Source: Tatumella citrea (GTDB lineage Bacteria > Pseudomonadota > Gammaproteobacteria > Enterobacterales > Enterobacteriaceae). Taken from it: DNA of 64,000 bases. A program made the position numbers and the translations under genes. The stretch lies in assembly GCF_002163585.1 (NCBI RefSeq), contig NZ_CP015579.1, forward strand, positions 1,426,001 through 1,490,000, read 5' to 3'. How positions within the stretch are numbered: position 1 is the first letter of the stretch; each line of letters starts with the position of its first letter. Below are positions 43,463 to 53,639 of the stretch, in pieces. The notes beneath the pieces are model-generated. The model ran no database searches. It had not been told where the DNA came from and saw only the letters and a program-made list of their open reading frames with translations.

Positions 43463-44548
43463 TTAGAACTGGTAAACCAGACCAACAGCAACGGTGTCGT
43501 CGCTTGCAATGCCCAGTTGGTTGTCTTTGTTCAGCTGGTTGATTTTGTAATCAACATAGGTAGACATGTTTTTGTTGAAGTAATAAGTTGCTGCAACGTC
43601 AACATATTTAACGATATCTACGTCACCGATACCTTCAACATCTTTAGCTTTGGTCTGTACGTAGCCCAGGGATGGACGCAGACCGAAGTCGAACTGGTAC
43701 TGAGCAACGATTTCAATGTCCTGAGTTTTGTTAGCAAAACCAGAATTAGTAACGGTGTCTACAGTTTTAGAGATTGGCGAAATGTTCTGACCTTGAGCAT
43801 AGGTTGCTGCCAGGTATACGTTGTTCGCATCATATTTCAGGCCGGTAGCCCAAACCTGTGCGTGGTCGCCTTTTCCGTAATAGCCAGTTTTCTGTGCGTC
43901 AGTACGGTTCTGAGAAGCAAATGAACCAGTAATGCCAACACCAATTGGTGAAGTATAGCTGGTAGAAATACCGTAGCCGTCGCCGTTTGATTTCTGGAAG
44001 TTAGAATCATCACGGTCATTTTTGCCCTGGTACTGAACAGCAAAGTTCCATCCGTCAACCAGACCAAAGAAGTTGGTGTTACGGTAAGTAGCAACGCCAG
44101 TAGTACGACCAGTCAGGGTGTCAGATACTGCGTAGTCATCACCAAATTCTGGGATCATATCGGTCCAGCCCAGAACGTCATAGGTGATACCGTAGTTACG
44201 ACCGTAGTCGATAGAACCGTACTGGCCAGCTTTCAGACCAGCGAAGCCCAGACGGGTTTTGTTGCCGTCTTGTGCATCAGAACCTTCAGAGTTGTTTGCC
44301 TGAACGTTGTATTCCCACTGGCCGTAACCGGTCAGCCAGTCATTAATCTGAGTTTCACCTTTGAAACCAAAACGGATGTAAGACTGGTCGCCATCGCTTC
44401 CGCTATCTTTAGAAAAATAGTGCAGGCCGTCGACTTTACCGTACAGATCCAGCTTGTTGCCGTCTTTATTATAGATTTCTGCAGCGTTTGCTGCGCCAGC
44501 AACGAGTAAAGCTGGGATCACGACTGCCAGGATGTTGCGCTTCATCAT
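43463..44548 (-). CDS. ompF: General porin, OmpF family
   Basis: This is a 361-residue trimeric beta-barrel porin for small hydrophilic solutes. The signal peptide is [22 protein letters not shown], followed by [23 protein letters not shown]. The constriction arginines seem kept ([25 protein letters not shown]). The loop 3 motif reads PEFGDD rather than the usual PEFGGD. The C-terminus ends [13 protein letters not shown], with the terminal Phe needed for outer-membrane insertion. Position between aspC and asnS, and a promoter almost identical to that of E. coli ompF, make the ompF name secure. GAGGG precedes the ATG. Confidence 0.96.
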   Translation of the reverse strand: MMKRNILAVVIPALLVAGAANAAEIYNKDGNKLDLYGKVDGLHYFSKDSGSDGDQSYIRFGFKGETQINDWLTGYGQWEYNVQANNSEGSDAQDGNKTRLGFAGLKAGQYGSIDYGRNYGITYDVLGWTDMIPEFGDDYAVSDTLTGRTTGVATYRNTNFFGLVDGWNFAVQYQGKNDRDDSNFQKSNGDGYGISTSYTSPIGVGITGSFASQNRTDAQKTGYYGKGDHAQVWATGLKYDANNVYLAATYAQGQNISPISKTVDTVTNSGFANKTQDIEIVAQYQFDFGLRPSLGYVQTKAKDVEGIGDVDIVKYVDVAATYYFNKNMSTYVDYKINQLNKDNQLGIASDDTVAVGLVYQF

Positions 44549-44649
44549 TTATTACCCTCATTGGAGTTTATTGTAGACTACTGCCACTACCGTCAATAAT
44601 TCTTTACGAGAACCGATTGCGAAGTTTCGTGTCTTTCTGTGTCAAAGGC
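44549..44649 (-). promoter_or_regulatory. ompF 5' untranslated leader
   Basis: About 100 bases between the promoter and the ATG resemble the E. coli ompF leader closely (GACACAGAAAGACAC..., TTATTGACGGTAGTGGCAG, ATGAGGGTAATAAATGATG). In E. coli the ribosome-binding part is the target of the MicF antisense RNA, so the same control is likely here. The micF gene itself is not in this window. Confidence 0.6.
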
Positions 44650-44745
44650 ATCTTTCCATTCATACGATGCCATTTCTAGCCCGAATATGCTACAAAAGTA
44701 GTATTACAGTTTCATTGTGCAAAAATGTATTACAACATGTAAATT
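44650..44745 (-). promoter_or_regulatory. ompF promoter with OmpR-type sites
   Basis: Read leftward, the -10 hexamer AAAGAT (44650-44655) and -35 TAGAAA (44673-44678) are 17 bases apart, within TGAATGGAAAGATGCC, the known ompF core promoter as I recall it. Upstream (44691-44745) lies an A/T-rich array with repeated GTAATAC/GAAAC-like half sites, where OmpR should bind. The exact OmpR half sites are not certain. Confidence 0.7.
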
Positions 44746-44783
44746 CTACGGAACTTTGTGAGACTAATCAATATTTCAGAAAA

Positions 44784-44810
44784 CAAAAAAGCCGGACGAT
44801 GCCGGCTTTA
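44784..44810 (-). terminator. Terminator of asnS
   Basis: AAAGCCGG/CCGGCTTT with a 6-base loop, followed leftward by T6, about 36 bases after the asnS stop. Confidence 0.88.
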
Positions 44811-44845
44811 TTATCTATATGAATTTGTTATGCTTTAATTTCAAT

Positions 44846-46246
44846 TTAGAAATTAGCATTCCTTGGGGTACGTGGGAAGGGGATAACGTCTCTTACATTT
44901 TGTACGCCGGTGACATAAGCGATTAAACGTTCGAAACCCAGTCCAAAACCTGAGTGAGGCACGGTGCCGTAACGACGCAGGTCGCGGTACCACCAGTAAT
45001 CTTCTTTATTCAGTCCCATATCCGCCAGACGCTGATCAAACACATCCAGCCTTTCTTCACGCTGTGAACCACCGATAATTTCACCAATCCCCGGTGCCAG
45101 TACGTCCATAGCTGCTACTGTTTTACCGTCATCATTAAGGCGCATATAGAAGGCTTTGATGTCTTTAGGGTAGTTTTTAACCACGACCGGAGCACAGAAA
45201 TGTTTTTCAGCCAGGAAACGTTCATGCTCTGAGGAGAGGTCAATACCCCATGACACCGGGTTCTCGAAGGTTTGCCCGCTTTTTAACAGAATCTCGATGG
45301 CATCGGTATAATCAACCTGGGCAAAATCAGCCTCGATAAAGGTTTCCAGGCGGGTGATGGCTTCTTTATCTACACGTTCGGCAAAGAACGCCATATCATC
45401 CGGACGTTCCGCCAGCACCGCTTTAAACGCATATTTCAGCATGGCTTCAGCCAGCGCTGCAGCATCGTTAAGATCAGCAAAGGCGATTTCCGGCTCAATC
45501 ATCCAGAATTCCGCCAGGTGGCGACTGGTGTTAGAGTTTTCTGCACGGAAAGTCGGACCAAAGGTGTAGATTTTGGACAGGGCGCTGGCATAGGTTTCAC
45601 CATTCAGCTGTCCGGAAACGGTCAGAAATGACTCCTGACCAAAGAAGTCTTCACTAAAGTCGACTTTGCCTTGTTCGGTGCGTGGCAGATTTTCAAGATC
45701 AAGGGTAGATACGCGGAATAATTCTCCGGCACCTTCGGTATCAGAGGCGGTGATTAACGGGGTTGAAACCCAAAAGTAGCCATTTTCATGGAAGAAACGG
45801 TGAATAGCCTGAGCAAGAGTATGACGAACACGGGCCACCGCACCGATCAGGTTAGTTCTCGGACGCAGGTGAGCAACTTCGCGCAGATATTCGATACTGT
45901 GACGTTTAGCCGCCATCGGATAGCTATCCGGGTCTTCGACCCAGCCGGTCACTTCAATTTCAGTGGCCGCAATCTCAAAAGCCTGACCTTGTCCCGGAGA
46001 CTCAACGACCTTGCCGGTGACAATTACAGAACAGCCGGTGGTCAGATGTAATACTTCATCCTGATAATTATTAAGAGAATTATTCACAACTGCCTGAACG
46101 GGATTAAAGCAGGAACCGTCATAAATGGCGATAAAAGAAAGACCGGCTTTGGAATCTCTACGGGTACGAACCCAGCCGCGTACTGTGACTTCACTGTCAA
46201 CAGCAACCCGGCCTTGCAGTACGTCCACTACAGGCACTACGCTCAT
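44846..46246 (-). CDS. asnS: Asparaginyl-tRNA synthetase
   Basis: This class IIb synthetase charges tRNA-Asn. The 466-residue protein has the N-terminal OB-fold anticodon domain ([20 protein letters not shown]) and a catalytic core with motif 2 [25 protein letters not shown] and motif 3 [17 protein letters not shown]. Length equals E. coli. The start [10 protein letters not shown] is chosen because it follows GAGAG at good spacing and matches the family; an in-frame ATG at 46264 would add six residues. Confidence 0.98.
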   Translation of the reverse strand: MSVVPVVDVLQGRVAVDSEVTVRGWVRTRRDSKAGLSFIAIYDGSCFNPVQAVVNNSLNNYQDEVLHLTTGCSVIVTGKVVESPGQGQAFEIAATEIEVTGWVEDPDSYPMAAKRHSIEYLREVAHLRPRTNLIGAVARVRHTLAQAIHRFFHENGYFWVSTPLITASDTEGAGELFRVSTLDLENLPRTEQGKVDFSEDFFGQESFLTVSGQLNGETYASALSKIYTFGPTFRAENSNTSRHLAEFWMIEPEIAFADLNDAAALAEAMLKYAFKAVLAERPDDMAFFAERVDKEAITRLETFIEADFAQVDYTDAIEILLKSGQTFENPVSWGIDLSSEHERFLAEKHFCAPVVVKNYPKDIKAFYMRLNDDGKTVAAMDVLAPGIGEIIGGSQREERLDVFDQRLADMGLNKEDYWWYRDLRRYGTVPHSGFGLGFERLIAYVTGVQNVRDVIPFPRTPRNANF

Positions 46247-46394
46247 AATTATCTCTCTATTCAATAATGTTTATAAATGCCCCATCAGGGGATGGCAGAT
46301 ATGTTACTTGCGAGTTTTCAGGAAACAAGAAAAATTACGCGAAGCGGAGTGATTTAGTCATGCGGGCGGAGAGAATCACTCCTCTCCGCGAATT

Positions 46395-47600
46395 TTAGCT
46401 GGCTCGTTTGACCGGTGGCAGGTCGAAAGCTTTTTGCAGAGCACGAACGAATGACTGATCATGGCAGATCATTTTACCGGGGCTGTCAGATAACTTGGCG
46501 ACGGGCTTACCGTTGCAACTGACAAGCTTAATCACAATATTCAACGGCTGTACGCCCGGAATATCACAGGTAAGACGGGTCCCGACACCGAAAATGACAT
46601 TAATTCGACTGTCAAAATGGCGATAAAGCTCGAGTGCTTTATTCAGCGTCAGATTATCGGAAAACACTAATGTTTTAGTCTGCGGGTCAATACCCAGCTT
46701 GCGATAGTGGGAGATAACTTTTTCGCCCCATTCGCGAGGTTCACCTGAATCATGACGCAAGCCCTGATAACGGCTGGCAAAACTAAAATCAAAATCTCGC
46801 AGGAAAACATCGGTACTGATACAGTCAGTCAGGGCAATGCCCAACTTATCATGGTATTCATCCAGCCATACCTGCAAGGCAGCGCGCTGGCTGTTTGCCA
46901 GGTCCGGGCTGATTTGCTGGTGAGCCTGGAACCATTCATGAGCCTGGGTCCCTACCGGGGTGATGTCCAGGCGTCTGGCCAAATCGTAATTACTGGTGCC
47001 GGTGAGCCAACTGACATCCTGTTTCAGCGTTTCAACAATCGCCTGTTGAACCTGACGAGAGTAGCGGCGGCGGGTACCAAAATCCATCAGCCGGAATCGA
47101 CTGAGATCAAGATCAGCTGAAGCCTGTCTGAATTCTGTCAGTTTGGTTTGCAGGTAATCAATTGCCTGAGTGACACCAGTTTCAGGTGTACGGTCACGGT
47201 GCACCAGTTCACTGATCATTGCCAGCAACGGTACTTCCCACAGAATAACCTCTACCCACAAGCCACTAATCGTAATAACCAGTTTGTCTTGCTGGTCAGT
47301 CACCGTGACCTGTTGCGGATTAAACCGGAAAGTACGCAGCCACTGCAGATAGTCAGCACTGAAGAATGGGAGCCGGCTAAGATAATCATATTCTTCGCTG
47401 GTAAGAGCCAGAGACTGCATTAGCTGAATCTGCTGGCGAATTTCATCAGCATACCGGCCAGGCAGGTCTTCTCCGCGACTGCGAAATTCCGCGGTCACAG
47501 AGACCTCACGATAGCGGTGATAGACCGCCTGCTGCATATGAAGCTTGTAAGCGTCGGTATCCAGCAATGAAGACAATATTGGGGAAGCAAGTTGTTTCAT
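46395..47600 (-). CDS. pncB: Nicotinate phosphoribosyltransferase
   Basis: PncB converts nicotinate to nicotinate mononucleotide in NAD salvage. The 401-residue protein has [41 protein letters not shown] (with the phosphorylated-His region [13 protein letters not shown]), and [15 protein letters not shown]. The start at MKQLASP aligns with E. coli; an ATG at 47615 five codons earlier is possible, and the ribosome sites do not decide. It diverges from pepN; a NadR-like box lies 49-66 bases upstream. Confidence 0.96.
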   Translation of the reverse strand: MKQLASPILSSLLDTDAYKLHMQQAVYHRYREVSVTAEFRSRGEDLPGRYADEIRQQIQLMQSLALTSEEYDYLSRLPFFSADYLQWLRTFRFNPQQVTVTDQQDKLVITISGLWVEVILWEVPLLAMISELVHRDRTPETGVTQAIDYLQTKLTEFRQASADLDLSRFRLMDFGTRRRYSRQVQQAIVETLKQDVSWLTGTSNYDLARRLDITPVGTQAHEWFQAHQQISPDLANSQRAALQVWLDEYHDKLGIALTDCISTDVFLRDFDFSFASRYQGLRHDSGEPREWGEKVISHYRKLGIDPQTKTLVFSDNLTLNKALELYRHFDSRINVIFGVGTRLTCDIPGVQPLNIVIKLVSCNGKPVAKLSDSPGKMICHDQSFVRALQKAFDLPPVKRAS

Positions 47601-47648
47601 GTCGCGTATCTGCATCCTATTCCGCGGCGCAGGGCCTGGTCAGGTAAA

Positions 47649-47666
47649 AGTTAAGAATATTAAACA
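47649..47666 (-). promoter_or_regulatory. NadR-like operator upstream of pncB
   Basis: AGTTAA-GAATAT-TAAACA matches the NadR (NiaR-type) palindrome TGTTTA-N6-TAAACA, as I recall it, at 10 of 12 positions. It sits 49-66 bases before the pncB start, where repression by NadR at high NAD would be expected. Confidence 0.42.
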
Positions 47667-47863
47667 ACAGTTGCAGTATAACCTGATCTTATGAAAAGTG
47701 AATTGGATCACAACACACTTTATGCTTTCAGGTCGAGGTTAAATCGTGCTTGATGTTAAAAAAATGTAGATAATTAGTCAGCTTATGCTTTCCATCTGGA
47801 AACATAAGCCGGGGAGGCTTAAACTCAGTAACTGAGACTATTTTCTAAGGCTGAGAAGGAATT

Positions 47864-50479
47864 ATGACAGATCAACCGCAAATTAAGTGTCGTCACGATT
47901 ACCGGGCTCCGGACTTCACTATCACTGATATTGACCTGAGTTTTGATCTTGATGAGCAACAAACCATAGTGACCGCAGTAAGCCAGGTCAAACGTCTGAA
48001 TGATCAGGCAACAGCTCTGGTTTTGCAGGGTGAGTCGTTAACTTTACATTCCATCACCATCGACGGAGTCAACAGGGAAGATTACACCATTGATGGCAGC
48101 CTGCTGACTATTCACAATGTCCCGGAGCAATTCAGCCTGCAGATTGTGAATACCATTCATCCGGATAAAAATACCGCCCTCGAGGGGCTCTATAAGTCTG
48201 GTGATGCTCTCTGCACCCAGTGTGAAGCCGAAGGGTTTCACCATATTACCTGGTATCTGGACCGTCCCGATGTGCTGGCCCGGTTCACAACGACTATCAG
48301 TGCTGATAAGAAAAAATATCCTTATTTACTGTCTAACGGTAACCGTCTGGATTCCGGCGAAGGTGAGGATGGCCGTCATTGGGTTAAATGGCAGGACCCA
48401 TTCCCGAAACCATGCTATCTGTTTGCGTTGGTTGCCGGTGAATTCGATGTGTTGCGCGACAGTTTTACCACCCGATCTGGCCGTGATGTTGCCCTGGAAA
48501 TTTTCGTCGATAAAGGCAATCTCGATCGCGCCGACTGGGCAATGACCTCTCTTAAACAGAGTATGAAGTGGGATGAAGAACGCTTTGGTCTGGAATACGA
48601 TCTCGACATCTTTATGATTGTAGCGGTCGATTTCTTTAATATGGGGGCTATGGAAAATAAAGGGCTGAACGTCTTTAATTCCAAATATGTCCTTGCTAAA
48701 GCCGAAACTGCGACCGACAAAGATTATCTGGGTATAGAGGCGGTGATTGGTCACGAATATTTCCATAACTGGACCGGCAACCGTGTGACCTGTCGTGACT
48801 GGTTCCAGCTCAGTCTGAAAGAGGGGCTGACGGTTTTCCGTGATCAGGAATTTAGTTCCGATCTAGGTTCACGTCCGGTAAATCGTATTGATAATGTCCG
48901 TGTGGTGCGTGGCGCACAGTTTGCCGAAGATGCCAGCCCGATGGCGCATCCGATCCGCCCGGATCAGGTAATGGAAATGAACAATTTCTATACACTTACC
49001 GTGTATGAGAAAGGTTCAGAAGTGATCCGCATGATGCATACTTTGTTGGGTGAGCAGAAATTCCAGCAGGGGATGAAACTCTATTTCCAGCGCCATGACG
49101 GCAGTGCAGCAACCTGTGATGATTTTGTTCAGGCGATGGAAGATGCCTCAGGTGTAGATTTGACCCAGTTCCGTCGTTGGTACAGTCAGTCTGGCACACC
49201 GGTACTGACCGTACAGGATGAGTATGACCCGCATACTGAAACCTATAAACTGCACGTAAAACAGCACACACCACCGACAGCAGATCAAAAAGAAAAGCTG
49301 CCGTTACATATCCCGCTGGATATTGAGCTCTATGACGGTGAGGGTGGGGTGATTCCGTTACAGTATCAGGGACAGTCGGTGAACCCGGTACTGAATGTTA
49401 CGCAGAATGAACAGACCTTTGTCTTTGATCATGTGTACTTCCAGCCAGTTCCTTCTCTGTTACGTGAGTTTTCTGCACCGGTAAAACTGGATTATCAGTG
49501 GAGTGATGCGCAGCTGACCTTCCTGATGCGCCATGCCCGTAACGATTTCTCTCGCTGGGATGCCGCTCAGAGTCTGCTCGCCACCTATGTGAAGCTGAAT
49601 GTTTTGCGCTTCTCACAGAAGCAGCCATTGTCTTTGCCACAACATGTGGCCGAGGCATTCCGTGCAGTATTGCTGGATAAAGGTCGTGACCCGGCGCTGA
49701 CTGCATTAATTCTCACATTACCTTCTGAAAACGAAATGGCAGAATGGTTTGAGGTCATTGATCCTCAGGCGATCGCTGCAGTCAGAACCGCCATTATCCG
49801 GACACTGGCTAAAGCGCTGCATAACGAATTACTCGAAACGTATCAGCAGAACCAGACGGGTGAATACCGGGTAGAGCACCACGATATCGGCAAGCGCGCA
49901 TTGAAGAATATTTGCCTGAGCTATCTGGTGTTTGGTGAGCAGCAGGCTGCAGATTCACTGGTACGTCAGCAGTATCAGCAGGCGAATAATATGACGGATG
50001 CACTGGCCGCCTTAAGTTCTGCTGTCTCGGCTCAACTGCCATGCGTTGATGAACTTCTTCAGCACTGGGACGATCGCTGGCATCAGGATGGTCTGGTGAT
50101 GGATAAATGGTTTATTTTGCAGGCAACCAGCCCGGCTGCAGATGTTCTGGCAAGAGTCGAATCACTGCTTGGACATCGCTCATTTACCATGAGTAATCCT
50201 AACCGCGTACGTTCACTGGTCGGTGCCTTTGCTTCTGCAAACCCGTCAGCGTTCCATGCAGCAGATGGCAGTGGTTATCGGTTCCTGACACGCATGCTAA
50301 CCGACCTGAATAAGCGGAATCCTCAAATAGCGGCACGGATGATAGAACCACTTATTCGTCTGAAACGTTATGATGGAAAACGCCAGCAGATGATGCGCGA
50401 AGCGTTAGAAGAGTTGAAATCACTGGAAAATCTGTCCGGCGATTTGTATGAGAAGATCACTAAAGCCCTGACCGCCTGA
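47864..50479 (+). CDS. pepN: Aminopeptidase N
   Basis: PepN is the main broad-specificity cytosolic aminopeptidase (M1 family). The 871-residue protein carries the substrate motif MGAMENKGLN and the zinc site HEYFHNWTGNRVTCRDW...E (HExxH plus Glu 18 residues on, in LKEGLTVF). The N-terminal saddle domain and the large helical C-terminal domain (SVSAQ..., ARMIEPLIRLKRYDGKRQQ) are intact. AAGGA lies just before the ATG. In E. coli ssu and elf genes separate pepN from pyrD; here pyrD follows directly. Confidence 0.98.
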   Translation: MTDQPQIKCRHDYRAPDFTITDIDLSFDLDEQQTIVTAVSQVKRLNDQATALVLQGESLTLHSITIDGVNREDYTIDGSLLTIHNVPEQFSLQIVNTIHPDKNTALEGLYKSGDALCTQCEAEGFHHITWYLDRPDVLARFTTTISADKKKYPYLLSNGNRLDSGEGEDGRHWVKWQDPFPKPCYLFALVAGEFDVLRDSFTTRSGRDVALEIFVDKGNLDRADWAMTSLKQSMKWDEERFGLEYDLDIFMIVAVDFFNMGAMENKGLNVFNSKYVLAKAETATDKDYLGIEAVIGHEYFHNWTGNRVTCRDWFQLSLKEGLTVFRDQEFSSDLGSRPVNRIDNVRVVRGAQFAEDASPMAHPIRPDQVMEMNNFYTLTVYEKGSEVIRMMHTLLGEQKFQQGMKLYFQRHDGSAATCDDFVQAMEDASGVDLTQFRRWYSQSGTPVLTVQDEYDPHTETYKLHVKQHTPPTADQKEKLPLHIPLDIELYDGEGGVIPLQYQGQSVNPVLNVTQNEQTFVFDHVYFQPVPSLLREFSAPVKLDYQWSDAQLTFLMRHARNDFSRWDAAQSLLATYVKLNVLRFSQKQPLSLPQHVAEAFRAVLLDKGRDPALTALILTLPSENEMAEWFEVIDPQAIAAVRTAIIRTLAKALHNELLETYQQNQTGEYRVEHHDIGKRALKNICLSYLVFGEQQAADSLVRQQYQQANNMTDALAALSSAVSAQLPCVDELLQHWDDRWHQDGLVMDKWFILQATSPAADVLARVESLLGHRSFTMSNPNRVRSLVGAFASANPSAFHAADGSGYRFLTRMLTDLNKRNPQIAARMIEPLIRLKRYDGKRQQMMREALEELKSLENLSGDLYEKITKALTA

Positions 50480-50504
50480 TCATCAGAGAGTAGCGATCCA
50501 CTAA

Positions 50505-50535
50505 ACAACCACTGGTGAAAGCCGGTGGTTTTTTT
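50505..50535 (+). terminator. Terminator of pepN
   Basis: AACCACTGG pairs with CCGGTGGTT (one mismatch or bulge) and is followed by T7, about 27 bases after the pepN stop. Confidence 0.82.
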
Positions 50536-50691
50536 ATGGGAGAAGTCATAAGGTTTGTTGATGTCCCTCAGTATTGCGCCACTCCGTAAGGGTTAAATTT
50601 ACTTTTGCCTGAAAGCTCTTTACCATTCCGGCGCAGAATTCAGAATCGGCCAGAGGCCGCCAACCGCGACCAGTGTTCCCAGGGAGAGTGC

Positions 50692-51702
50692 ATGTTATAT
50701 CCAATCATCCGTCCTGCATTATTTAAACTTGATCCTGAACGGGCTCATGAACTGTCGATTAAACAATTAAAATTATTACGGGGTACGCCGTTTGAGCGCC
50801 TGATCCATCAGCGGCTTCCTTCCCGGCCGGTGACCTGCATGGGGCTGCAGTTTGATAATCTGCTCGGGCTGGCCGCGGGTTTAGATAAAAATGCAGAATG
50901 CATTGATGCCTTCGGGGCAATGGGGTTTGGTTTTGTTGAAGTCGGTACGGTGACACCGCGTGCTCAGGCAGGAAATGATAAACCCCGTTTATTCCGTCTG
51001 GTAGAAGCGGAAGGGATCATCAACCGGATGGGATTTAATAATTTTGGGGTTGATCATCTGGTTGAGAATGTCAAAAAAGCGAAGTATCGCGGCATTATCG
51101 GAATCAATATCGGAAAAAATAAAGATACTCCTGTTGAGCAGGGAAAAGATGATTACCTGATTTGCATGGAGAAGACCTATGCACATGCAGGCTATATTAC
51201 TGTCAATATATCTTCTCCGAATACACCAGGATTACGCAGTTTGCAATACGGTGAAGCCTTAGATGATTTGCTGTCAGCAATAAAAAATAAACAACAGGAA
51301 TTGCAAAAGCGTCATCTTAAATATGTACCGGTGGCAGTAAAGATCGCGCCGGATCTTTCTGAAGAGGAATTGATCCAGGTAGCTGACAGTTTAGTGCGGC
51401 ATAATATTGATGGTGTAATTGCAACGAATACCACACTTGATCGATCACTGGTGGAAGGTTTACCTCATGCAGGTGAAGCTGGTGGGTTGAGCGGGCGTCC
51501 GGTCCAGTTACGCAGTACTGAAATAATCCGTCGTCTGAACGTTGAACTTAACGGTCGGTTACCCATTATTGGTGTTGGCGGTATTGATTCATTAATCTCG
51601 GCTAAGGAAAAATTAGCTGCAGGTGCAACACTGATTCAAATATATTCCGGCTTTATTTATAAAGGCCCGACTCTAATCCGGGATATTGTGAAACATATTT
51701 AA
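50692..51702 (+). CDS. pyrD: Dihydroorotate dehydrogenase (quinone)
   Basis: PyrD oxidises dihydroorotate to orotate in pyrimidine synthesis, passing electrons to membrane quinone (class 2). The 336-residue protein has the N-terminal membrane-associating helices ([21 protein letters not shown]), [53 protein letters not shown] (with the catalytic Ser region) and [20 protein letters not shown]. The ATG with GGGAGAG upstream is chosen over an upstream in-frame start (50605). In E. coli its leader is CTP-sensitive; I cannot confirm that here. Confidence 0.98.
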   Translation: MLYPIIRPALFKLDPERAHELSIKQLKLLRGTPFERLIHQRLPSRPVTCMGLQFDNLLGLAAGLDKNAECIDAFGAMGFGFVEVGTVTPRAQAGNDKPRLFRLVEAEGIINRMGFNNFGVDHLVENVKKAKYRGIIGINIGKNKDTPVEQGKDDYLICMEKTYAHAGYITVNISSPNTPGLRSLQYGEALDDLLSAIKNKQQELQKRHLKYVPVAVKIAPDLSEEELIQVADSLVRHNIDGVIATNTTLDRSLVEGLPHAGEAGGLSGRPVQLRSTEIIRRLNVELNGRLPIIGVGGIDSLISAKEKLAAGATLIQIYSGFIYKGPTLIRDIVKHI

Positions 51703-51722
51703 GCAGAAAAAGTGTAATATTT

Positions 51723-51764
51723 AGCCAGAGGGGTTTATTTATTCCTCTGGCTCGTTTATATTTT
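51723..51764 (+). terminator. Terminator of pyrD
   Basis: AGCCAGAGG/CCTCTGGCT is a perfect 9-bp stem with a 12-base loop, followed by CGTTTATATTTT, 20 bases after the pyrD stop. Confidence 0.8.
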
Positions 51765-51874
51765 ATCCGCATGAGGGCAACATCGGGTTTACTCCGGCTA
51801 TTTAAGATTTAGCATCGGTAGTGATTTATATTTCAGGGAACGGTAAATGACCGTATTAAGAGAGGCGGCAATAT

Positions 51875-52417
51875 ATGACATTAAAGCCTGATGATCGCTG
51901 GCAGTGGTATTATGATGATACCCAGGATCGTATGATGCTGGATTTAACCGAAGGATTGCATTTTAGATCCCGTTACCCTAAAAAAATGCTGACCCCTGAT
52001 GCTTTTGAATCACAGAGTTTTTGTGTTGATGATGCTGCGAGTTTTTTTAATTTCGAAGAAAAATGTCGCGATGTAGATTTCAATCATCAACAGCGCGCTG
52101 AGCTGGTATTAAATGCACTGGTTGCCAGCCGTTTTCTGAAACCCTTAATGCCCAAAAGCTGGCATTTTGTGGCCTGTCATTCCGGATGGCAACCCGAAGC
52201 CGGCCAACTGGCAGAAACGACTTTATCAGACACCCGGCAACCGGTACTCCTGCTGGTGGTTGAAAGTGGAAGCAGTGCCGCATTGTGCGTGGTAGCTCAG
52301 ACTTCACTGGAATTGTCCGGCAAGAAATTGTTGCTTGGAGAAGCGATCAAAATAATGAATGACCGCCTGCGTCCCCATGAACCGGTCACGACTATGCGTT
52401 TTGAACAGGCCGGTTAA
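51875..52417 (+). CDS. zapC: Cell division protein ZapC
   Basis: ZapC (YcbW) is a cytosolic FtsZ-binding protein that promotes bundling of FtsZ filaments at midcell. The 180-residue protein has KPDDRWQWYYDDTQDRMMLDL, FRSRYPKKMLTPDAF, FNFEEKCRDVDF, LNALVASRFLKPLMPKSWHF and IKIMNDRLRPH, all shared with E. coli ZapC. AGAGGCGG lies upstream of the ATG. Its stop is two bases from that of ycbX on the other strand. Confidence 0.94.
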   Translation: MTLKPDDRWQWYYDDTQDRMMLDLTEGLHFRSRYPKKMLTPDAFESQSFCVDDAASFFNFEEKCRDVDFNHQQRAELVLNALVASRFLKPLMPKSWHFVACHSGWQPEAGQLAETTLSDTRQPVLLLVVESGSSAALCVVAQTSLELSGKKLLLGEAIKIMNDRLRPHEPVTTMRFEQAG

Positions 52418-52419
52418 TT

Positions 52420-53532
52420 TTAAACAGCCTGCAGTACCAAATCGCTGTGTGGAATACAGCTGCAGCTTAAAATGGTATCGCCGTTAATCGCAGAAGAATT
52501 AAGAGCAGTGACTTCTCCGCTAACTAATTTCATCTTGCAACAGCCACAGGACCCTGCTCTACAGGAATACGGGATCCTGAACCCTGCACCTTCCAGTTGT
52601 TCTAATAAAATCTGCTGAGTATTACCGACAAAACTCTCCCCCTGCCAGCTGATATTCGCCGGTCTAACCTCTGTTTTCACCGGAGTTATGCCAGCTTGTC
52701 GTTCACTCACCGCATATGGGCGGCCAGGTCTGGTACTCAGTACCTTAACTTCATCACCACAACGAATAACCCCACTGTTGCGGGCAACCAGATTCAGCCC
52801 GAAGTCAATATCTCCACTTTCGTCACCCGCCAGCCTGAAGGTTTTAAGGGTCGTCATCGGTTCACCTGACGAGTGTTTTTTACCACGACTGGTGCTTACG
52901 GTAGTAAAAATACAACGGCTGCAGGGTTTGGTGACATCAAACGTGATATCGCCGACACGAATAACTGACCACTGATCTTCCTGCCAGGCATCAGAGCCAC
53001 TCACCACCAGATTCGGGCGGAACTGTTCGATACGAATGCCTGCCGGGCAGCGATTCTGCAAATCATAAAATGATGCTTCACTGACCAGTAAAAAAGGGTA
53101 GCCGTCGGCAAAACCTACCGGAATCTCCGGAAGATTTTTGACTCTGCGGGTCGGTTGATTTCCGGTCCAGCGTAACTGGACAGGATGCGGGAAAAAACGG
53201 CTCAGCCAGTGGTTGATATTATCCGGAGCTATCTGCGCGGCAAAATGTGTTCCCCAGACTTCGGTCGTGGCTCCATCTTCACTGAAATCCTCAAAACGGA
53301 CCAGTATCTGGCTGCCGTCAGTGGCCTGAATAAACAATCCTTCCGGGACCACCAGCGGTGAAAACAACACCATTTCAGGGTACTGACGCGCTGTAATAAA
53401 TGTTCCGTCAGTCGTTGTTAGCATAAACGTCCGATCCCAGGACAAACCCTGAGGACGCACCAGCGACTGAGAAACAGAAGTCCCGCGCATTGATTTAACC
53501 GGATGAATAAACAGCCGTGACAAAGTGATCAT
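52420..53532 (-). CDS. ycbX: YcbX, MOSC-domain protein with 2Fe-2S ferredoxin domain
   Basis: YcbX detoxifies N-hydroxylated base analogues in E. coli, with molybdenum cofactor and a reductase. The 370-residue protein has the MOSC N-terminal beta-barrel ([15 protein letters not shown]), a MOSC domain with [14 protein letters not shown] text ([35 protein letters not shown]) and a C-terminal plant-type ferredoxin with [11 protein letters not shown] and a fourth Cys in ILSCSCIP. It diverges from rlmKL. Confidence 0.94.
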   Translation of the reverse strand: MITLSRLFIHPVKSMRGTSVSQSLVRPQGLSWDRTFMLTTTDGTFITARQYPEMVLFSPLVVPEGLFIQATDGSQILVRFEDFSEDGATTEVWGTHFAAQIAPDNINHWLSRFFPHPVQLRWTGNQPTRRVKNLPEIPVGFADGYPFLLVSEASFYDLQNRCPAGIRIEQFRPNLVVSGSDAWQEDQWSVIRVGDITFDVTKPCSRCIFTTVSTSRGKKHSSGEPMTTLKTFRLAGDESGDIDFGLNLVARNSGVIRCGDEVKVLSTRPGRPYAVSERQAGITPVKTEVRPANISWQGESFVGNTQQILLEQLEGAGFRIPYSCRAGSCGCCKMKLVSGEVTALNSSAINGDTILSCSCIPHSDLVLQAV

Positions 53533-53639
53533 CGGGCCTCCGTTCCAGGCTTCTCATTAATAAAGACGCTAACTTTATGACATAGCGCCGTGATTCGCTA
53601 TAATGCGCAACAATTTTCCATTAAGTAGACTTAAAAAAT

